This document shows positions 8,563 to 16,938 of a stretch of 64,000 nucleotides of DNA, in pieces. The DNA comes from Rhizobium grahamii CCGE 502 (GTDB lineage Bacteria; Pseudomonadota; Alphaproteobacteria; Rhizobiales; Rhizobiaceae), in assembly GCF_000298315.2 (NCBI RefSeq), contig NZ_AEYE02000001.1, positions 1 to 64,000 on the forward strand. Reading direction: 5' to 3'. Both the position numbers and the translations under genes were made by a program. The notes beneath the pieces were generated by a model. The model saw only the letters and a program-made list of their open reading frames with translations, ran no database searches and was not told the DNA's origin. Positions within the stretch are counted from its first letter, which is position 1. Every line of letters begins with the position of its first letter.

Positions 8563-9591
8563 TTGCGCAAATTTTTAGGCTCGACCGCATTGGCGGTCCT
8601 TGCAACAACGCTTTTTGCCAGCACGGCGTCGGCGGAGACCGACAATCCGTTCCGCTGCAAGCCGGGTGAAAAATACGTCATGAACGTCATGGTTTCGGGC
8701 GTCGAATACTGGTTCCCGGTCTATGAGATGTTCAAGCAGGCCGGCCAGCAGTTCGGCTGCGAAACGGCCTATACCGGCACGCCGGAATATGACGTCAACA
8801 AGCAGATCGCCACCTTCGACCAGGCGCTGGCCCAGAACCCCGCCGGCATCCTCGTCCATCCGATGAACTCCGATCCGTTCATCGAGCCGATCAACCGCGC
8901 CATAGACCAAGGCACGGCCGTCGTCACCTTCGCCGCCGACTCGCCGCTTTCCAAGCGCGTTTCGTTCATCACCTCGGACAACAATCGCGAAGGAGTCTAT
9001 GCCGCCGACGCGATTGCCGAGAAGATGGGCGGCAAGGGCGAATATGCGGTTCTGGAAAATCCCGGTCAGGACAACCACGACAAGCGCATCACCGCCTTCA
9101 TCGGCCGTATGGAAGAAAAGTGGCCGGACATGAAGCTGGTTGGCCGCGCCGCTTCCAACCAAGACCCGACCAAGGCCTACCAGGGGCTTTCGAGCCTGAT
9201 TCAAGCCAATCCGAACCTCGGCGCAGTCTTCATGCCAGAGGCGAACTCCGCGATCGGTGCCTCGCAGGCGTCCAAGGAAAACGGCGGCAAGGTTCTCGTG
9301 ATGTGCGCCGACGTCAACGCCAACATCCTCGATATGATCAAGGCCGGCGAAGTCTTCGGATCGATAAACCCGAACCAAGGCATGCAGGGCTACATGGGCT
9401 TCATGCTGCTGTGGCTTGCAAAGCACCCGGAACTGATCGACCCGATGAACGACGCCAAGCGCTCGGGCTTCAACCCGATGAGCATCCCGGTCGTCGACAA
9501 CGGCCTTTCGATCGTCACCGCCGAAAATGCCGACGACTTCTATTGGGACAAGTACCTGAAGCGGCGTGGCACGAAGGGAATCGAGGAATAA
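8563..9591 (+). CDS. Periplasmic sugar-binding protein, ABC transporter (CUT2 / RbsB type)
   Basis: I place the start at a TTG at 8563 preceded by GAGGAGG, because this gives a clean signal peptide (MRKFLGSTALAVLATTLFAS, cleavage after ASA near residue 24); the in-frame TTG at 8515 would put charged residues in front. The mature protein is a type I periplasmic binding fold: YDVNKQIATFDQALAQNPAGILVHP, then ITSDNNREGVYAADAI and MPEANSAIGASQA. It binds a sugar or polyol and delivers it to the ATPase and permease encoded next. The family includes ribose, xylose, autoinducer-2 and erythritol receptors. The ligand is not readable, but the operon's enzymes suggest a polyol or ketose. Confidence 0.88.
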   Translation: MRKFLGSTALAVLATTLFASTASAETDNPFRCKPGEKYVMNVMVSGVEYWFPVYEMFKQAGQQFGCETAYTGTPEYDVNKQIATFDQALAQNPAGILVHPMNSDPFIEPINRAIDQGTAVVTFAADSPLSKRVSFITSDNNREGVYAADAIAEKMGGKGEYAVLENPGQDNHDKRITAFIGRMEEKWPDMKLVGRAASNQDPTKAYQGLSSLIQANPNLGAVFMPEANSAIGASQASKENGGKVLVMCADVNANILDMIKAGEVFGSINPNQGMQGYMGFMLLWLAKHPELIDPMNDAKRSGFNPMSIPVVDNGLSIVTAENADDFYWDKYLKRRGTKGIEE

Positions 9592-9677
9592 GGGCAGGGG
9601 GCTCTTCTCCCCGGCTGGATGAGGGGGCTGGCTCTAAGCATGCCGCACAGTCTCCTCATCGCCTCGCGAACTTAGCA

Positions 9678-9699
9678 CTTCTCCCCGCTGGGGGAGAAG
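9678..9699. repeat. RIME-like intergenic hairpin
   Basis: CTTCTCCCC, GCTG, GGGGAGAAG: a perfect 9-base stem with a 4-base loop between the binding-protein and ATPase genes. A related CTTCTCCCCGGC stretch lies at about 9602-9613, ahead of a TGAGGGGGCTGG block. The sequence resembles the palindromes of rhizobial intergenic mosaic elements. Sitting after the binding-protein gene, it may stabilise or attenuate the message so that more binding protein is made than membrane components. Confidence 0.55.
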
Positions 9700-9752
9700 C
9701 GTCAGATTACAGCAGCCGCATCGATCTGTTGCCGGCTATGAAGTAAGGGAAA

Positions 9753-11285
9753 ATGACAATGGCGGAGCCGGTGCTCACCATTCACGGCATGACCAAGCAT
9801 TTCGGGGCGGTGAAGGCCTTGACCGATGTCAACTTCACGCTCGAACGCGGCGAGGTTCATGCGCTGTGTGGCGAAAACGGCGCCGGAAAGTCGACCCTGA
9901 TGAACATCATCGCCGGCGTGCTGCAGCCGACCGAAGGCGAGATCCGCGTCGATGGCAAACCCGTGCGCATTGCTTCGCCGGCTGCTGCGCAATCGCTGGG
10001 CATCGGTCTCGTGCATCAGGAAATCGCACTTTGCCCGGATGCGACGGTGGCCGAAAACATGTTCATGGCGGCAATCAACCGCCGACGCACCCCTTTCATG
10101 AATTACCGTGCCCTGGAGCGCGATGCCCAGGCGGTGATGAACCGGCTCGCCGCCATCGATGTGCGCCAGAAGGTCGCCGATCTACCGATTTCCAGCCAGC
10201 AGCTTGTCGAGATCGCCAAGGCGCTGACGCTGGACTGCCGCGTTCTGATCCTCGATGAGCCCACTGCTGCGCTTACCGAAACCGAGGCGCAACAGCTCTT
10301 TTCCATCATCCGCGATCTCAAGGCGAACGGCATCTCGATTATCTATATCAGCCATCGCATGGCCGAGATCTTCAGCCTCTGCGACCGGGTGACCGTATTC
10401 CGTGACGGCCGTTATGTCTGCACCGACAACGTCGCCGATGTCACGGCTGACGACGTGGTGCGCCGCATGGTCGGTCGCGAGATCACGCAGCTCTATCCCG
10501 ACAAACTCGGAGCGGGCGAGGAGCCGAGCGAGATGATCCTTGAAGTCGATGGCATCAGCGACGGTGCGCGTTTTCATGACATCAGCTTCGATTTGCACAA
10601 AGGCGAAATCCTCGGCATTGGCGGCCTGATCGGCTCCGGCCGCACAGAAATCGCCGAGGGCATTTGCGGCCTTCGTGCGCATACGTCCGGCGAGGTCCGC
10701 CTGCATGGCAAGTCTCAGGCGATCCGCGCCTATGCCGATGCGGTCAAGACCGGCATCGTCTATCTGTCGGAGGACCGCAAGGGCTCGGGCATTTTCCTGG
10801 AAATGTCGATCGCCCAGAATATCTCGGTGCTGAACCTGAAGGCGCTCACCAATCATGCCGGTCTGCTCAACGGTCGCGCCGAGGCGGCGCTGGCGGAGGA
10901 TTTCGCGCGGCGGCTGGCGGTGCGCATGGGCGGCGTCGAGGCGCCAGTCAAATCGCTTTCGGGCGGTAACCAGCAGAAGGTGGCGATCGCCAAGCAACTT
11001 GCCGTCAATCCCAAGGTGATCCTGATGGACGAGCCGACACGCGGCATCGATGTCGGCGCGAAAGCCGAAATTCACCGGCTGCTGCGCGACCTCGCGCGCG
11101 CGGGTATCGGTATTGTCGTCATCTCGTCGGAAATGCCGGAGCTGCTCGGGCTCTGTGACCGCGTAATGGTCGTGCGGGAGGGGCGCATGGCGGGCGAGCT
11201 TGGCCCGGAAGACATGACGGAAGAAGCCGTGATCCGCCTTGCCTCGGGGGTCAATGCGGCAAGGACGGCAGATCATGCCGCGTAA
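9753..11285 (+). CDS. Sugar ABC transporter ATP-binding protein (double cassette, RbsA/MglA type)
   Basis: A 510-residue protein with two ABC modules in tandem. The first has Walker A GENGAGKS at 40-47 and Walker [13 protein letters not shown]. The second has a degenerate Walker A ([10 protein letters not shown]), a full LSGGNQQK signature and [12 protein letters not shown]. This asymmetry is the hallmark of CUT2 sugar importers. It should hydrolyse ATP in the cytoplasm to drive the permease encoded next. The ATG at 9753 follows TAAGGGAAA, about 160 bases after the binding-protein stop, with the hairpin at 9678-9699 in between. Confidence 0.95.
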   Translation: MTMAEPVLTIHGMTKHFGAVKALTDVNFTLERGEVHALCGENGAGKSTLMNIIAGVLQPTEGEIRVDGKPVRIASPAAAQSLGIGLVHQEIALCPDATVAENMFMAAINRRRTPFMNYRALERDAQAVMNRLAAIDVRQKVADLPISSQQLVEIAKALTLDCRVLILDEPTAALTETEAQQLFSIIRDLKANGISIIYISHRMAEIFSLCDRVTVFRDGRYVCTDNVADVTADDVVRRMVGREITQLYPDKLGAGEEPSEMILEVDGISDGARFHDISFDLHKGEILGIGGLIGSGRTEIAEGICGLRAHTSGEVRLHGKSQAIRAYADAVKTGIVYLSEDRKGSGIFLEMSIAQNISVLNLKALTNHAGLLNGRAEAALAEDFARRLAVRMGGVEAPVKSLSGGNQQKVAIAKQLAVNPKVILMDEPTRGIDVGAKAEIHRLLRDLARAGIGIVVISSEMPELLGLCDRVMVVREGRMAGELGPEDMTEEAVIRLASGVNAARTADHAA

Positions 11286-11301
11286 GGAGGGGGAAACGGG
11301 A

Positions 11302-12291
11302 ATGGCAATCGACACGATCGCGGCGGACATGCCGAAAACCGGACACTGGAAACGCATCGGCACTATGCGCGAGGCGGGGCTGATCGCAATCATCCTGGTG
11401 CTCTGCGCCATCATGAGCTTTGCCTCTCCGCACTTCCTCACGTTCGGCAATTTCCGCGCCATGCTGATGAGCTTTTCTGTGGAAGGCATCGTCGTCGTCG
11501 GCATGACGATCCTGCTCATAGTCGGCGGTATCGATCTCGCAGTCGGCTCGGTCGTCTGCTTTGCGATGGTGCTCTCCGGTTCGCTGTTCCTTGCCGGATT
11601 GGACCCGTGGACGGCCTCGCTAGTCGGCATTCTCGCCAGCGGTTTCATTGGGGCGATCATGGGTTTCTTCGTGACGGTGGTCGGGCTCAATCACTTCATC
11701 ACCTCACTTGCAGGCATGGTGATCGTACGCGGGCTTTGCCTGATCATAACCAAGGGCACGCCGCTCTCGCTCTTCACGCTACCGGCAAGTTTCAAGGCCG
11801 TAGGGCAGGGCACGTTCTATGGTGTTCCCTACGTGATCCTGATCTTCGTCGCTGTCGTCATCCTGTTCGATTTCCTGCTGCGCCGGGCGACCGCCTTCCG
11901 CAAGGTCTTCTACACCGGCAGCAACGAGAAGGCGGCACTCTATTCCGGCATCCGCACCAACCAGGTGAAGTTCTGGGTGACGGTTCTCTGCTCGACGCTG
12001 TCAGGTGTCGCAGGTGTCATCTATATGTCCCGCTTCGGTGCCGCGACGCCCACTTTCGGCGTCGGCATGGAGCTGAATATCATCGCGGCGGCGGTTATTG
12101 GCGGGGCTTCACTGAACGGCGGCTCGGGCACGATCTTCGGCGCCATCCTTGGCATCGCGCTGCTCTCGGTCGTCACCTCGTCGCTGATCCTGCTCGATGT
12201 CTCCGTCTATTGGCAGGACATGATCAAGGGGTGCATTCTGCTCACCGCCGTTTCCATCGATCATTTCCTGCACAAGCGGAAGGCCGCCTGA
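11302..12291 (+). CDS. Sugar ABC transporter permease (RbsC/CUT2 type)
   Basis: A hydrophobic 329-residue permease with eight to ten membrane segments. Family marks include ILLIVGGIDLAVGSVVCF, GLNHFITSLAGMVIVRG and the cytoplasmic EAA-like FYTGSNEKAALYSGI, with GGASLNGGSGTIFGAILG near the end. I start it at the ATG at 11302, after AAGGAGGGGG; an in-frame ATG at 11275 overlaps the ATPase gene and is possible. Only one permease gene is present, so the channel is probably a homodimer, as in ribose importers and unlike the two-permease Lsr system. Its stop abuts the SorC regulator start. Confidence 0.93.
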   Translation: MAIDTIAADMPKTGHWKRIGTMREAGLIAIILVLCAIMSFASPHFLTFGNFRAMLMSFSVEGIVVVGMTILLIVGGIDLAVGSVVCFAMVLSGSLFLAGLDPWTASLVGILASGFIGAIMGFFVTVVGLNHFITSLAGMVIVRGLCLIITKGTPLSLFTLPASFKAVGQGTFYGVPYVILIFVAVVILFDFLLRRATAFRKVFYTGSNEKAALYSGIRTNQVKFWVTVLCSTLSGVAGVIYMSRFGAATPTFGVGMELNIIAAAVIGGASLNGGSGTIFGAILGIALLSVVTSSLILLDVSVYWQDMIKGCILLTAVSIDHFLHKRKAA

Positions 12292-12292
12292 T

Positions 12293-13300
12293 ATGCCGAT
12301 CGCCAAACTGAAACCCAAGACCACAGCGCCACGCGAGGAAATCGTCATCGCGCGCCAGATGCACCAGGCGCTGGTGCTGCACTTCCTCGAAGGTTTGACG
12401 CAGTCGCAGATTGCCGACCAGCTCGGCATCTCGCACGCCACCGTCAACCGGCTGATCAAGCGCGGCCGCCAGCTCGGCCTTGTCGAGATCAAGATCAAGT
12501 CGCCGGTTGAACCGCTGGTGGACATGGAAGAGCGCCTGCTTTCGCTCGGCGGCATCCGCCGCGCCGTGGTGGTGCCGACAGTCTCCGACAATCCGCAGAC
12601 GGCGCTGCAAGCGGTTGGGGAAGCTGCGGCTCGGCTGCTGCTGGAGGAAATCGCCGATGGCGACACGATCTGCATTACCGGCGGCAAGGGTGTCGGGGCC
12701 GTCGTCGCCGGCCTGCAGCCCGCCCGCCGTTTCGACGTCGAGGTGATCCCCGCGACCGGCTGCGTACAGGGCAAACACTATACCGACGTCAACCACGTCT
12801 CGACGCTGATGGCCGACCGGCTCGGCGGACGCTCCTACCAGATCCACGCGCCGCTCTTTGCCGATGATGCCGTGCAGCGGGACATGCTGATCAACATGCG
12901 CGCCGTCGCCGATGTCTTCCGGCGGGCGCGGGAAGCCAAGGTCGCGGTGGTTGGTATCGGCTCGATCCTCAGCACGGACTCGACCTATTACGACCTGCAT
13001 CCTTCTTCGAGCGAGGACCGCAAGGCCATTGAACATTCCGGCGCGAGTGCGGAACTGCTCGCCCATCTGCTCGATCGCGAGGGCCGGGTCTGCGATTACA
13101 GCCTGAACCGGGCGCTGGTTTCGCTGACGCTGGAAGAGTTCGCCTCGATCCCGACGAAGATCGGCGTCGCAAGCGGCCTTAACAAGGCCAGCTCGATCCT
13201 GAGCGTGCTGCGCGGCAACCATCTCGATACGCTCGTCACTGACGAGGCGACCGGGGCGCGCATTCTTGAAATTGCATCCAAGGAAGGGTTTTCGGCATGA
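12293..13300 (+). CDS. SorC/DeoR-family (LsrR-like) transcriptional regulator
   Basis: A 335-residue regulator with an N-terminal helix-turn-helix (GLTQSQIADQLGISHATVNRLIKRGRQLGLV, about residues 34-64, shown here as one continuous helical region) and a C-terminal sugar-phosphate sensing domain (ITGGKGVGAVVAGL, VEVIPATGCVQGKHYTDVN). SorC proteins are tetrameric repressors or activators of polyol and sugar operons released by a phosphorylated intermediate, such as a product of the FGGY kinase encoded downstream. The gene starts one base after the permease stop and overlaps the aldo/keto reductase start by four bases (ATGA). A palindrome at 8417-8439 is its most likely operator. Confidence 0.92.
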   Translation: MPIAKLKPKTTAPREEIVIARQMHQALVLHFLEGLTQSQIADQLGISHATVNRLIKRGRQLGLVEIKIKSPVEPLVDMEERLLSLGGIRRAVVVPTVSDNPQTALQAVGEAAARLLLEEIADGDTICITGGKGVGAVVAGLQPARRFDVEVIPATGCVQGKHYTDVNHVSTLMADRLGGRSYQIHAPLFADDAVQRDMLINMRAVADVFRRAREAKVAVVGIGSILSTDSTYYDLHPSSSEDRKAIEHSGASAELLAHLLDREGRVCDYSLNRALVSLTLEEFASIPTKIGVASGLNKASSILSVLRGNHLDTLVTDEATGARILEIASKEGFSA

Positions 13301-14292
13301 GCGGCGAACAGTTGATCCGCGAGATCGGGCGCTCGGGCGTCAAGGCATCCGCCGTCGGGCTCGGCACCTGGGCGATCGGCGGCTGGATGTGGGGCGGAAC
13401 GGACGAGGCGCAATCCATTGCCGCCATCCAGGCGTCGCTCGATGCTGGCGTCACCCTCATCGACACGGCCCCGGCTTACGGCCTCGGCCGCTCTGAGGAG
13501 ATCGTTGGCAAGGCGCTCACCGGTCGGCGCGACAAGGCTGTCATCGCCACCAAGTGCGGCCTCGTCTGGCATACACAGAAGGGCAAGCATTTCTTCGACC
13601 AGGATGGCAAGCCGGTTCACCGCTATCTCGGGCGTGACTCTATCATCCACGAAGTCCAGGAAAGTCTGCGCCGGCTCGGCACGGATCATATCGACCTCTA
13701 CATCACTCATTGGCAGGACGCGACGACGCCGGTCGAGGAGACGATGCTGGCGCTAGAGGAGCTGAAGGCGGCCGGCAAGATCCGTGCCATCGGCGCCAGC
13801 AACGTCGATAAGGCCGAGCTTCAGCAATATGTTCAAACTGGATCGCTCGACGCGATCCAGGAGCGGTTCAGCATGATCGATCGCAAAATCGAGGCGGACC
13901 TGCTGCCACTCACTGTTCAAAACGGGATTTCGACGCTCAGCTATTCCTCGCTGGCGCTCGGCCTGCTGTCGGGCACCATCGGGCCGGATCGCATCTTCGC
14001 AGGCGACGACCAGCGCAAGGGCAATCCGCGCTTTTCCGTCGCGAACCGGCAGAAGGCGAAGGCGTTTTCCGACGCGATCCGGCCGATCGCGGAGCGGCAT
14101 GCGGCGAGCATCGCGCAGGTGGTGATCGCCTGGACGCTTTCGCAGCCGGGCGTCACCTTTTCTCTCTGTGGCGCGCGCAATCCGGCGCAAGCACTCGACA
14201 ATGCACGGGCTGGAACGCTCAGGCTTTCTGCGGACGATCTTTCGGCCATTGACGCGGCGCTGGCTGCGAAACTGGCTAACATGGACGGATAA
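13297..14292 (+). CDS. Aldo/keto reductase
   Basis: A 331-residue (beta/alpha)8 NAD(P)H-dependent oxidoreductase. The catalytic tetrad is visible as D56, Y61 (in APAYGLGRSE), K86 and H138 (ITHWQD). The cofactor-binding region near the C-terminus reads SLCGARNPAQALDNA. The N-terminus (VGLGTWAIGGWMWGGTDE) is that of the AKR11/12-like branch that often accompanies sugar catabolic operons. It may interconvert a carbonyl and alcohol form of the transported sugar or of an aldehyde released by the aldolase. Its start overlaps the SorC gene by four bases, and the GlpD-like gene follows 12 bases after its stop. Confidence 0.92.
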   Translation: MSGEQLIREIGRSGVKASAVGLGTWAIGGWMWGGTDEAQSIAAIQASLDAGVTLIDTAPAYGLGRSEEIVGKALTGRRDKAVIATKCGLVWHTQKGKHFFDQDGKPVHRYLGRDSIIHEVQESLRRLGTDHIDLYITHWQDATTPVEETMLALEELKAAGKIRAIGASNVDKAELQQYVQTGSLDAIQERFSMIDRKIEADLLPLTVQNGISTLSYSSLALGLLSGTIGPDRIFAGDDQRKGNPRFSVANRQKAKAFSDAIRPIAERHAASIAQVVIAWTLSQPGVTFSLCGARNPAQALDNARAGTLRLSADDLSAIDAALAAKLANMDG

Positions 14293-14304
14293 CAGGCTGT
14301 CATC

Positions 14305-16053
14305 ATGAACCGTGAAGAGACATTGGACGGGCTCCGCAAGAGCCCGAAGGTGGACGTGTGCGTCCTCGGCGGCGGCATCAACGGGCTCAGCGTCTTTCGC
14401 GAGCTGGCGCTGCAGGGCGTGAACGTGCTGCTGGTCGAGAAGGGCGACTATTGTTCCGGTGCCAGCGCTGCGCTCTCGCGCATGGTGCATGGGGGGCTGC
14501 GCTATCTCGAAAACGGCGAGTTTAGCCTTGTCCGGGAATCGCTGGTCGAGCGCGACCGGTTGTTGCGCAACGCCCCCCACTACGTCGCACCGCTGCCGAC
14601 CACTGTTCCGATCTTCGACGTCTTTTCGGGTCTCGGTAACGGCGTCGTGCGTTTCCTCGGCCTCACTCGCCGCCCGAGCCGCCGCGGCGCCATCACCATC
14701 AAGGCGGGGCTCAGCATCTATGATTTTCTGACACGCAAGCGCGCCCTGATGCGGAAGCACCAGTTTCGCGGCCGCCGCAGCACGCTTGCCAAATGGCCGG
14801 CGCTCAACCCGGCGATCCGCAGCGCCGCTACCTATTACGATGCCTGGGTCAGCCACCCGGAGCGCATCGGTATCGAAATTTTACGCGACGGCCTCTCGAC
14901 CGACACGAACGCCTCCGCTCTGAACTATGCGACGATCGAGCAGGCTCCAGCCGGAGGTTTCCTGCTGCGTGACGGGATTTCGGGCGAGATGCTGACAGTC
15001 AAGCCATCCCTCGTCATCAACGCCACCGGCGGCTGGATCGATATCGCCAATGGCACGCTCTTTCCGCAGGCGGCTCGTCCCGTGCCGCTGATGGGCGGCA
15101 CCAAGGGCTCACATCTGATCATCGACCATCCCGGTCTGCGCGACATGCTCGACGGCCACATGATCTATTATGAAAATGAGGACGGCCGCATCTGCATCCT
15201 CTTTCCCTATCTTGGAAAGGTGCTGGTCGGCTCGACCGATATCCGGGTGGATGACCCCGAAACGGTGCGCTGCGAGGCAGACGAGCGGGATTATATCCTG
15301 CAATCACTGGCATTCGTGCTGCCGGGCATTTCGATCCGGCCTGAGGAGATCGTCTTCCAGTTTGCTGGCGTTCGGCCTCTGCCGGCAAGCAATGACAGCT
15401 TCACCGGCCGTATTCCGCGCGATCATTTCTGCACGATGCTTGAAGGCCGCGACGGCGAGCCGCCGGTCCTCTGCATGATTGGCGGCAAGTGGACCACTTT
15501 CCGTTCCTTTGGGGAACTGGCGGCCGATATGACGCTGGAACGGCTCGGCCGAAAACGTCGCATTGATACCGCCGAGCGTGCCTTCGGGGGTGGACGTGGC
15601 TTTCCAGGCAAGCCGAACCTCTGGGTCCATCAGCTCGCTGAGGCGACGGGCATCACCCTCGATCGCGCGGAAACGCTCTTTGAACGCTATGGCACGGACG
15701 CGCAGGAGGTCGCCCACTTTATCGTGTTGGAACCGGACTATCTTCTGCCTCATGCCGGCTACAGCACCCGCGAGTTCATCTATCTCATCCGTCACGAAGC
15801 CGTGGAGCATCTGGACGACCTGCTCTTGCGGCGCACAACACTCGCCATCAGTGGTGAACTTTCGCTCGACACGACCGACGCCGTGCTCGCCATCCTCGCC
15901 GTGGAAAAACGCTGGCCGCCGCAGCGCACCGCCGAGGAGCGAACCCGTTTTCTGAACCTCCTGAACGACCGTCACGGCGTTTCGGAGGAAGCCCTTTCCG
16001 CAAGGAACGAACAAAGGAGTGAATTATGCGAGACAACCGCAAGGTCCGGATGA
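14305..16053 (+). CDS. FAD-dependent glycerol-3-phosphate dehydrogenase-like oxidoreductase (GlpD/EryB family)
   Basis: A 582-residue flavoprotein with a dinucleotide-binding GGGINGLSV at 22-30 and the GlpD signature MVHGGLRYLENGEFSLV. A substrate-domain motif (MGGTKGSHLIID) and an IGGKWTTFRSFGELAAD segment match aerobic glycerol-3-phosphate dehydrogenases. In rhizobial and Brucella erythritol loci a GlpD homologue (EryB) oxidises a tetritol phosphate. Here a similar role on a polyol phosphate made by the neighbouring FGGY kinase is likely, with electrons passed to the quinone pool at the membrane. The C-terminal 28 bases overlap the aldolase gene start. The true substrate is not known. Confidence 0.88.
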   Translation: MNREETLDGLRKSPKVDVCVLGGGINGLSVFRELALQGVNVLLVEKGDYCSGASAALSRMVHGGLRYLENGEFSLVRESLVERDRLLRNAPHYVAPLPTTVPIFDVFSGLGNGVVRFLGLTRRPSRRGAITIKAGLSIYDFLTRKRALMRKHQFRGRRSTLAKWPALNPAIRSAATYYDAWVSHPERIGIEILRDGLSTDTNASALNYATIEQAPAGGFLLRDGISGEMLTVKPSLVINATGGWIDIANGTLFPQAARPVPLMGGTKGSHLIIDHPGLRDMLDGHMIYYENEDGRICILFPYLGKVLVGSTDIRVDDPETVRCEADERDYILQSLAFVLPGISIRPEEIVFQFAGVRPLPASNDSFTGRIPRDHFCTMLEGRDGEPPVLCMIGGKWTTFRSFGELAADMTLERLGRKRRIDTAERAFGGGRGFPGKPNLWVHQLAEATGITLDRAETLFERYGTDAQEVAHFIVLEPDYLLPHAGYSTREFIYLIRHEAVEHLDDLLLRRTTLAISGELSLDTTDAVLAILAVEKRWPPQRTAEERTRFLNLLNDRHGVSEEALSARNEQRSELCETTARSG

Positions 16054-16868
16054 ACCGGCTGTTCGGCAACGGCCGTTGCCTGGATGTGGCGATCGATCAT
16101 GGCGTCTGCAACGAGCCATCCTTCCTCGATGGGCTGGAGAACATGCCCGCCGTGCTGAAGGCGCTGGTCGACGCGAAGCCCGATGCGATCCAGATGAACT
16201 ATGGTCAGGCCGACCTGTTGCAGGACCTGCCCGGCAAGGACAAGCCGGCCCTCGTCATGCGCATCGACATGGGCAACCCCTATAACCGCATCCGCCACCG
16301 GGATATGTGGGCCGTGTTGCAGAACGAGGCCGAGCCGCTGATCGGCGCGCTGCAGACGGATGCGGCCTGCGTTGTCGTCAATCTGTTCATGCTGCCGGAT
16401 GAGCCTGATCTTTTCCGCCAATGCGTCCAGAACATTGCCCGCGTTCGCGCCGATTGCGAGAAATACGGGATGCCGCTGATGATCGAGCCGCTGGTGATGC
16501 AGCCGGTGACTGAGCACGGCGGCTATATGGTCGATGGCGATGCCGACAAGATCGTGACGCTGACGCGACTTGCCCGCGAGATGGGTGCCGATATCGTCAA
16601 GGCCGACCCGACGACCAACCCGGAGGATTTTCACCGTGTGGTCGAGGCGGCACGCTGCCCGGTTCTCGTGCGCGGCGGTGGCAAGGAGGACTTGTCCGCC
16701 GTCTTCGCCAAGTCCGCCGCCTTGATGCGGCAGGGTGCGGTGGGCATGGTCTATGGGCGCAACGTCTACCAGCATGCCAATCCGAGCGCCGTCGTGCGCG
16801 GCCTGATGGCGATCATCCACGAGGATGCGACTGGCGAAGAGGCTTTCGCACTTTATCGGAAGGGGTGA
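16026..16868 (+). CDS. DhnA/LsrF-type class I aldolase
   Basis: A 280-residue TIM-barrel protein of the DeoC/FbaB/LsrF family. The Schiff-base lysine is K192 in GADIVKADP; the phosphate-binding GGGK is at 217-220, and D24 in VAIDHG lies at the active site. Family members cleave fructose bisphosphate or related phosphates, or act as the LsrF thiolase. In this operon it probably splits the phosphorylated and oxidised intermediate into a C3 phosphate and a smaller fragment. The ATG at 16026 has AGGAG ahead and overlaps the GlpD-like gene by 28 bases, a sign of translational coupling. Confidence 0.88.
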   Translation: MRDNRKVRMNRLFGNGRCLDVAIDHGVCNEPSFLDGLENMPAVLKALVDAKPDAIQMNYGQADLLQDLPGKDKPALVMRIDMGNPYNRIRHRDMWAVLQNEAEPLIGALQTDAACVVVNLFMLPDEPDLFRQCVQNIARVRADCEKYGMPLMIEPLVMQPVTEHGGYMVDGDADKIVTLTRLAREMGADIVKADPTTNPEDFHRVVEAARCPVLVRGGGKEDLSAVFAKSAALMRQGAVGMVYGRNVYQHANPSAVVRGLMAIIHEDATGEEAFALYRKG

Positions 16869-16938
16869 TGGAAGCGGGGGCCTGTGTTTTCAGCCGGAAT
16901 CGCGCAAAACTCTGCCAGAACCTTGGGAGGGGTTCGGA

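Noticed and set aside
10182-11690. Long minus-strand frame (502 codons) opposite the ABC ATPase
   Set aside because: It lies antisense to a textbook ATPase and permease, is His/Arg/Asp-rich in a codon-shadow pattern and has no domain.
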